Shown here one piece after another: positions 53,077 through 56,315 of a stretch of DNA of 56,315 bases. Every line of letters begins with the position of its first letter. Positions within the stretch are counted from its first letter, which is position 1. The translations under genes and the position numbers were made by a program. Under the pieces are notes generated by a model, which did not search any database, had not been told where the DNA came from, and saw only the letters and a list, made by a program, of their open reading frames with translations. Origin of the DNA: Alloalcanivorax mobilis (GTDB taxonomy: Bacteria > Pseudomonadota > Gammaproteobacteria > Pseudomonadales > Alcanivoracaceae); contig NZ_NMQZ01000037.1 in the NCBI RefSeq assembly GCF_002864685.1, positions 1 to 56,315 of the forward strand, read 5' to 3'.

Positions 53077-54333
53077 TCATTCGACAGCGCTTTCAAGAAT
53101 TTCCAGGCGGCGCTCATAAAAGCGTTTCTGGGCGCCTTCCGGGCTCAGGTCGCGGGCCCGGCGGTAGCTCTCGCGGGCCTGGTCGGGGCGCGCCAGCCGC
53201 CGGTAGAGATCGGCACGGGCGGCGTGAATCAGCGGGTAATCGCGCAGTTCACCGGCGTCCAGTTGGGCTTCGATCAGGGCCAGGCCAGCTTGCGGGCCAT
53301 CGCGCATCGCCATCGCCACCGCCCGATTCAGCGCCACCACCGGCGACGGCTGGGCGCGCAGCAGTACGTCGTAAAGACCGACGATCTGTGCCCAATCGGT
53401 GGCCTCGGCGCTGGCCGCTTCGGCGTGCACGGCGGCGATCGCTCCTTGCAGGCTGTACACGCCGAAACGCCCGGAGCCCAACGCCTGCTCCACCAGGGCG
53501 CAGCCCTCGGCGATGGCGGCGCGGTCCCAGCGGCCGCGGTCCTGGTGTTCCAGCAAGACCGGATCGCCGGCGGCGTCGAGACGGGCGGCGCGGCGCGCCT
53601 CGATCAGCAGCATCAGCCCGAGCAGCCCGCGCACTTCCGGGTCGGGCAGCAGGGCCAACAGCAAGCGGCCCAGGCGAATCGCCTCGGCGGACAAATCGGT
53701 GCGTGTCAGGCTCTCTCCGGCACTGGCGTAATAGCCCTCGTTGAAGACCAGATAGATCACCTGCAGCACGCTCTCCAGCCGCTCGGCCAGTTCAGCGGCG
53801 TCCGGCACCCGGTAAGGGATGCCGGCGTCACGGATCTTGTTCTTGGCACGCACGATGCGCTGCGCCACGGTGGGGGTGGGGGTCAGAAAGGCACGGGCGA
53901 TTTCCTCGGTGGTGAGATCGCAGATCTCGCGCAGCGTGAGTGCCGCCCGCGCGTCGGCGGCCAACGCCGGGTGGCAGCAGGTGAAAATCAGCCGCAGGCG
54001 GTCATCTTCAACGCTGGCGTCGTCGTCCGATTCCGGGCGTTGCATCTCCAGGTGCTGGGCCAATTGCTCGCGGGAGGCATCGAAGCGGGCGCGCCGGCGC
54101 AGCCGGTCAATCGCCTTGAAGCGGCCGGCGGACACCAGCCAGGCACGCGGGTTGGCGGGCTCGCCCTGCCGCGGCCACTGTGCCAGGGCGGCGGTGAAGG
54201 CGTCTTGCAGCGCCTCCTCGGCGAGGTCGAAGTCGCCCAGTAAGCGGATCAGAGTGGCCAGCACCCGCCGCGAATCGCTGCGATACAGCGCCGCTACCCG
54301 CGCCGCGATGGTGCTGTCATTGCCGTTGCGCAT
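53077..54333 (-). CDS. ECF42-type RNA polymerase sigma factor with C-terminal extension
   Basis: 418 residues. Sigma-2 region (LLGDFDLAEEALQDAFTAAL, AWLVSAGRFKAIDRLRR), sigma-4 region (LTLREICDLTTEEIARAFLT ... VAQRIVRAKNKIR), then a long helical DUF6596/TPR-like extension (about 180-418: VFNEGYYASAGE, LNRAVAM, RADLYRRLARPDQA). No anti-sigma gene is nearby; in this group the extension is reported to matter for activity. It overlaps the second YciI gene by 40 bp. ATG at 54333 with AGG upstream. Confidence 0.92.
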   Translation of the reverse strand: MRNGNDSTIAARVAALYRSDSRRVLATLIRLLGDFDLAEEALQDAFTAALAQWPRQGEPANPRAWLVSAGRFKAIDRLRRRARFDASREQLAQHLEMQRPESDDDASVEDDRLRLIFTCCHPALAADARAALTLREICDLTTEEIARAFLTPTPTVAQRIVRAKNKIRDAGIPYRVPDAAELAERLESVLQVIYLVFNEGYYASAGESLTRTDLSAEAIRLGRLLLALLPDPEVRGLLGLMLLIEARRAARLDAAGDPVLLEHQDRGRWDRAAIAEGCALVEQALGSGRFGVYSLQGAIAAVHAEAASAEATDWAQIVGLYDVLLRAQPSPVVALNRAVAMAMRDGPQAGLALIEAQLDAGELRDYPLIHAARADLYRRLARPDQARESYRRARDLSPEGAQKRFYERRLEILESAVE

Positions 54334-54686
54334 GCCTGCCTCGTCTGCTCCATGGCCAGCGGCCGCACTTCCACCCCGCCCAAAGCGCCCAGGGGCAGCG
54401 CGGCGGCCAGTTGCAACGCCTGGTCCAGATCAGGGGCTCGAATCAGCGCCACCACGCTGAGCTGCTCACGCTCGCCGGCACAGGGGCCATCGTGAAGGCG
54501 GGGCGGCCGCGCGCGCACGGTGGTGGCCAACCGCGACGGCCCCAGCCGATGCAGCGCCAGGCACTGACGATGCTGGCGCAGCCGCCCCTCCCAAACACCA
54601 ATCGCCGACACCAGCGATTCCAGCTCGCTGCGCGGCAGCGCCGCCAGCCGCGCCTCGTCAAGATAGATCAGGCAAAGATAGTCCAT
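54294..54686 (-). CDS. YciI-family protein with altered DGPF motif
   Basis: 130 residues. Same fold start (MDYLCLIYLDEARL) as the protein at 52668, but the motif reads D66-G67-P68-C69-A-G-E-R-E-Q, so Phe is Cys. It is rich in Arg and Ala. No ribosome site before the ATG at 54686. It overlaps the sigma gene downstream and is probably its translational lead. Confidence 0.8.
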   Translation of the reverse strand: MDYLCLIYLDEARLAALPRSELESLVSAIGVWEGRLRQHRQCLALHRLGPSRLATTVRARPPRLHDGPCAGEREQLSVVALIRAPDLDQALQLAAALPLGALGGVEVRPLAMEQTRQACATAMTAPSRRG

Positions 54687-54833
54687 GGTTATAGTCCAGA
54701 TCAGCGCGATCAGAAAGCGCTCGCATGGCCACTGGTCGTCCGGCGCGGAGGCGATTCGACCAGAACCGGGGGCGGTTCTGCTAATATTTCACTCTTTTCA
54801 CGCTTTCAGAATTCGTGGCACGGGAGAACAGGC

Positions 54834-56069
54834 ATGGGCGAGTTCATTGATATTCAGGCCCGCGATGGCGGCACGTTTCGCGGTTACATCGCGGTGCCGG
54901 AGGCGGGCCATGGGCCGGGGCTGGTGATTGGCCAGGAAATTTTCGGTGTCAACGCCACCATGCGCGAGATCGCCGACTTCTATGCCGAGGAAGGCTATGT
55001 GGCGCTGGTGCCGGACCTGTTCTGGCGTATCCAGCCGGGCATTGAACTCGGTTACAGCGAAGCGGATTTCAAGCGCGCCTTCGAATTGTTTCAAAGCATC
55101 GACGTGGACCGCGCCATCGAGGACATCGACGCCAGCCTGGCGGCGCTCGGGCAGCGCCCCGACGTCACCGGCGAAGGCCTGGGGTTCGTCGGCTTCTGTC
55201 TGGGCGGCAAGCTCGCTTACCTGACCGCCGCGCGCACCCGGGTGGCGGTGTCGGTGGGCTATTACGGCGTCGGCATCGAAAATCATCTGGATGAGGCCGC
55301 GGACATCCGGGGCCGCCTGGTGCTGCACTTCGCCGAACTGGATGGTTTCTGCGATGGCGCGGCGCGCGAACGCATCATCACCACGCTGGGCGGCACCGTC
55401 AGCCGGCTGGAAACCTTTGTCTACCCCGGTGTCGACCATGCCTTCGCCCGCCCCGGCGGCGACCATTACCACAAAGCCTCGGCGCTGATTGCCCATGAGC
55501 GCACCATCGCCGCGCTGAAACGGGAGATTGGCCCGCACTACGACCTCTCGGCGCTGTGGGAGGAGCACACCCGCCAGGAATTCGAGATCCGCGACGTGTC
55601 CGCCACCATGGCCACCATGGTGGCCGAACCTTATGTGAACCATATTCCGACCATGACCGGCGGCGTCGGCTACCGACAGTTAAGCCGCTTTTATCAGCAT
55701 CATTTCGTGCACGGCAACCCGGACGACATGCAACTGGTGCCAGTGTCGCGCACCGTCGGCGCCTCCCAGGTAGTCGATGAATTCATTCTCAGCTTCACCC
55801 ACGATCGCGAGATCGACTGGCTGCTGCCCGGGGTGGCGCCCACCGGCAAGAAAGTGGAAATCCCGATGCTCGGGGTGATCAAATTCCGTGGTGCCAAGCT
55901 GTATCACGAGCATATTTACTGGGATCAGGCCAGCGTGCTGGTGCAGGTCGGCCTGCTCGACCCGACCGGCCTGCCTGTTGCTGGCGTTGAAACCGCGCGC
56001 AAGCTGCTCGATGAAACACTGCCCTCCAACGAGCTGATGGCGCGTTGGCAAGAGAGCGAAGGGAAATAG
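54834..56069 (+). CDS. Dienelactone hydrolase-like protein fused to an NTF2-like domain
   Basis: 411 residues in two parts. Residues 1 to about 240 are an alpha/beta hydrolase of the dienelactone hydrolase family: E35 in GQEIFG, nucleophile C122 in GFCLGGKLAY, D170 and H202 in VDHAFARPGG. Residues about 260-411 look like an NTF2/SnoaL fold (LSRFYQHHFVHGNPDD, VVDEFILSFTH, LLDPTGLPVAGVETARKLLD). ATG at 54834 follows GGGAGAAC; the open frame extends upstream to 54411 without support. The fused domain may supply a second step or a lid; the substrate is unknown. Confidence 0.82.
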   Translation: MGEFIDIQARDGGTFRGYIAVPEAGHGPGLVIGQEIFGVNATMREIADFYAEEGYVALVPDLFWRIQPGIELGYSEADFKRAFELFQSIDVDRAIEDIDASLAALGQRPDVTGEGLGFVGFCLGGKLAYLTAARTRVAVSVGYYGVGIENHLDEAADIRGRLVLHFAELDGFCDGAARERIITTLGGTVSRLETFVYPGVDHAFARPGGDHYHKASALIAHERTIAALKREIGPHYDLSALWEEHTRQEFEIRDVSATMATMVAEPYVNHIPTMTGGVGYRQLSRFYQHHFVHGNPDDMQLVPVSRTVGASQVVDEFILSFTHDREIDWLLPGVAPTGKKVEIPMLGVIKFRGAKLYHEHIYWDQASVLVQVGLLDPTGLPVAGVETARKLLDETLPSNELMARWQESEGK

Positions 56070-56315
56070 CAAAAAAGTTCATCGCCACCGCCTGCCCCGA
56101 ATTTGATGGTTTTGCGTCGGACGTCCGACACAAACATCAAAAACCAACGCCGTCGCTGGCTGGGCCTGATCCTACACAAAAATATCACCAGAGTTTTGAC
56201 CCGACGGGCTCCGAAAACAAAAAAAAGGCTCATCGCGCTTTAGCGGGAAGCGACTTTTCTGGATCATGATTGGGTGGGCAGCTTGATTGGGGACGCGGGA
56301 CAAGGGCGGTGCCTT
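56070..56315. other. Intergenic end of window with a hairpin and the second 26-bp element
   Basis: 56102-56141 folds as a long stem: TTTGATG, TTTG and GTCGGAC pair with GTCCGAC, CAAA and CATCAAA around the centre GTCGGACGTCCGAC (56116-56129). It could end transcription of the hydrolase gene although no T run follows. 56150-56175 (minus strand) repeats the 26-bp element of 35460-35485 with one change. No gene is seen in the remaining bases. Confidence 0.6.

Overview
This is a chromosomal stretch from a GC-rich gammaproteobacterium, with no phage, plasmid or insertion-sequence genes seen. The closest fit by inference is an Alcanivorax/Pseudomonas-like, probably hydrocarbon-using organism. It carries an AlkK-type medium-chain acyl-CoA ligase, Pseudomonas-style REP elements, and the linked set rppH - ptsP - TSUP gene - lgt - thyA - folA that I recall from pseudomonads. 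No rRNA or tRNA gene and no CRISPR array was seen.

Layout. 1-3135: small metabolic genes (CMD family, SDR, GNAT), a glutathione S-transferase broken by a frameshift at a TGGC repeat, and a scrap of an RND transporter C-terminus. 3166-8130: a tightly packed minus-strand cluster (InaA-type kinase, methyltransferase, GtrA flippase, GtrB-like GT2, ArnT-like GT-C, second paralogous methyltransferase) that looks like a cell-envelope glycosylation cassette. 8384-11897: response regulator, histidine kinase, Cys-rich unknown and membrane protein. 11921-14793: a type III Mod-like DNA methyltransferase without a Res gene, facing two tandem XRE regulators produced by duplication of a promoter-plus-gene unit. 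14797-17821: folA, thyA, lgt and a TSUP transporter. 17982-19370: NRDE (TANGO2) protein and a small membrane protein/HTH pair with two visible operators. 19479-24206: ptsP, rppH, HAD phosphatase, imelysin-like lipoprotein.

24264-28805: REP cluster, outer-membrane protein, and a copper operon (copA, cupredoxin, DUF411). 28886-36181: LysE exporter, rRNA methyltransferase, second InaA kinase, DUF1653 protein, MFS transporter, Ada/AlkA and Ogt alkylation repair, DedA. 36303-41278: TetR regulator divergent from an RND efflux pair. 41438-43794: two paralogous lipoproteins flanking a second TSUP transporter. 44022-47382: transporter, zinc alcohol dehydrogenase and VOC protein in one operon. 47617-50716: NTF2-like protein, RdgC, DUF4142 protein, arylamine N-acetyltransferase. 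50965-56069: AlkK, an ECF42-type sigma factor between two YciI proteins, and a dienelactone hydrolase fused to an NTF2-like domain.

A striking pattern is that all six convergent gene junctions of 80 bp or more carry repeats: heptanucleotide arrays of different sequence at four, and REP-like inverted repeats at two.
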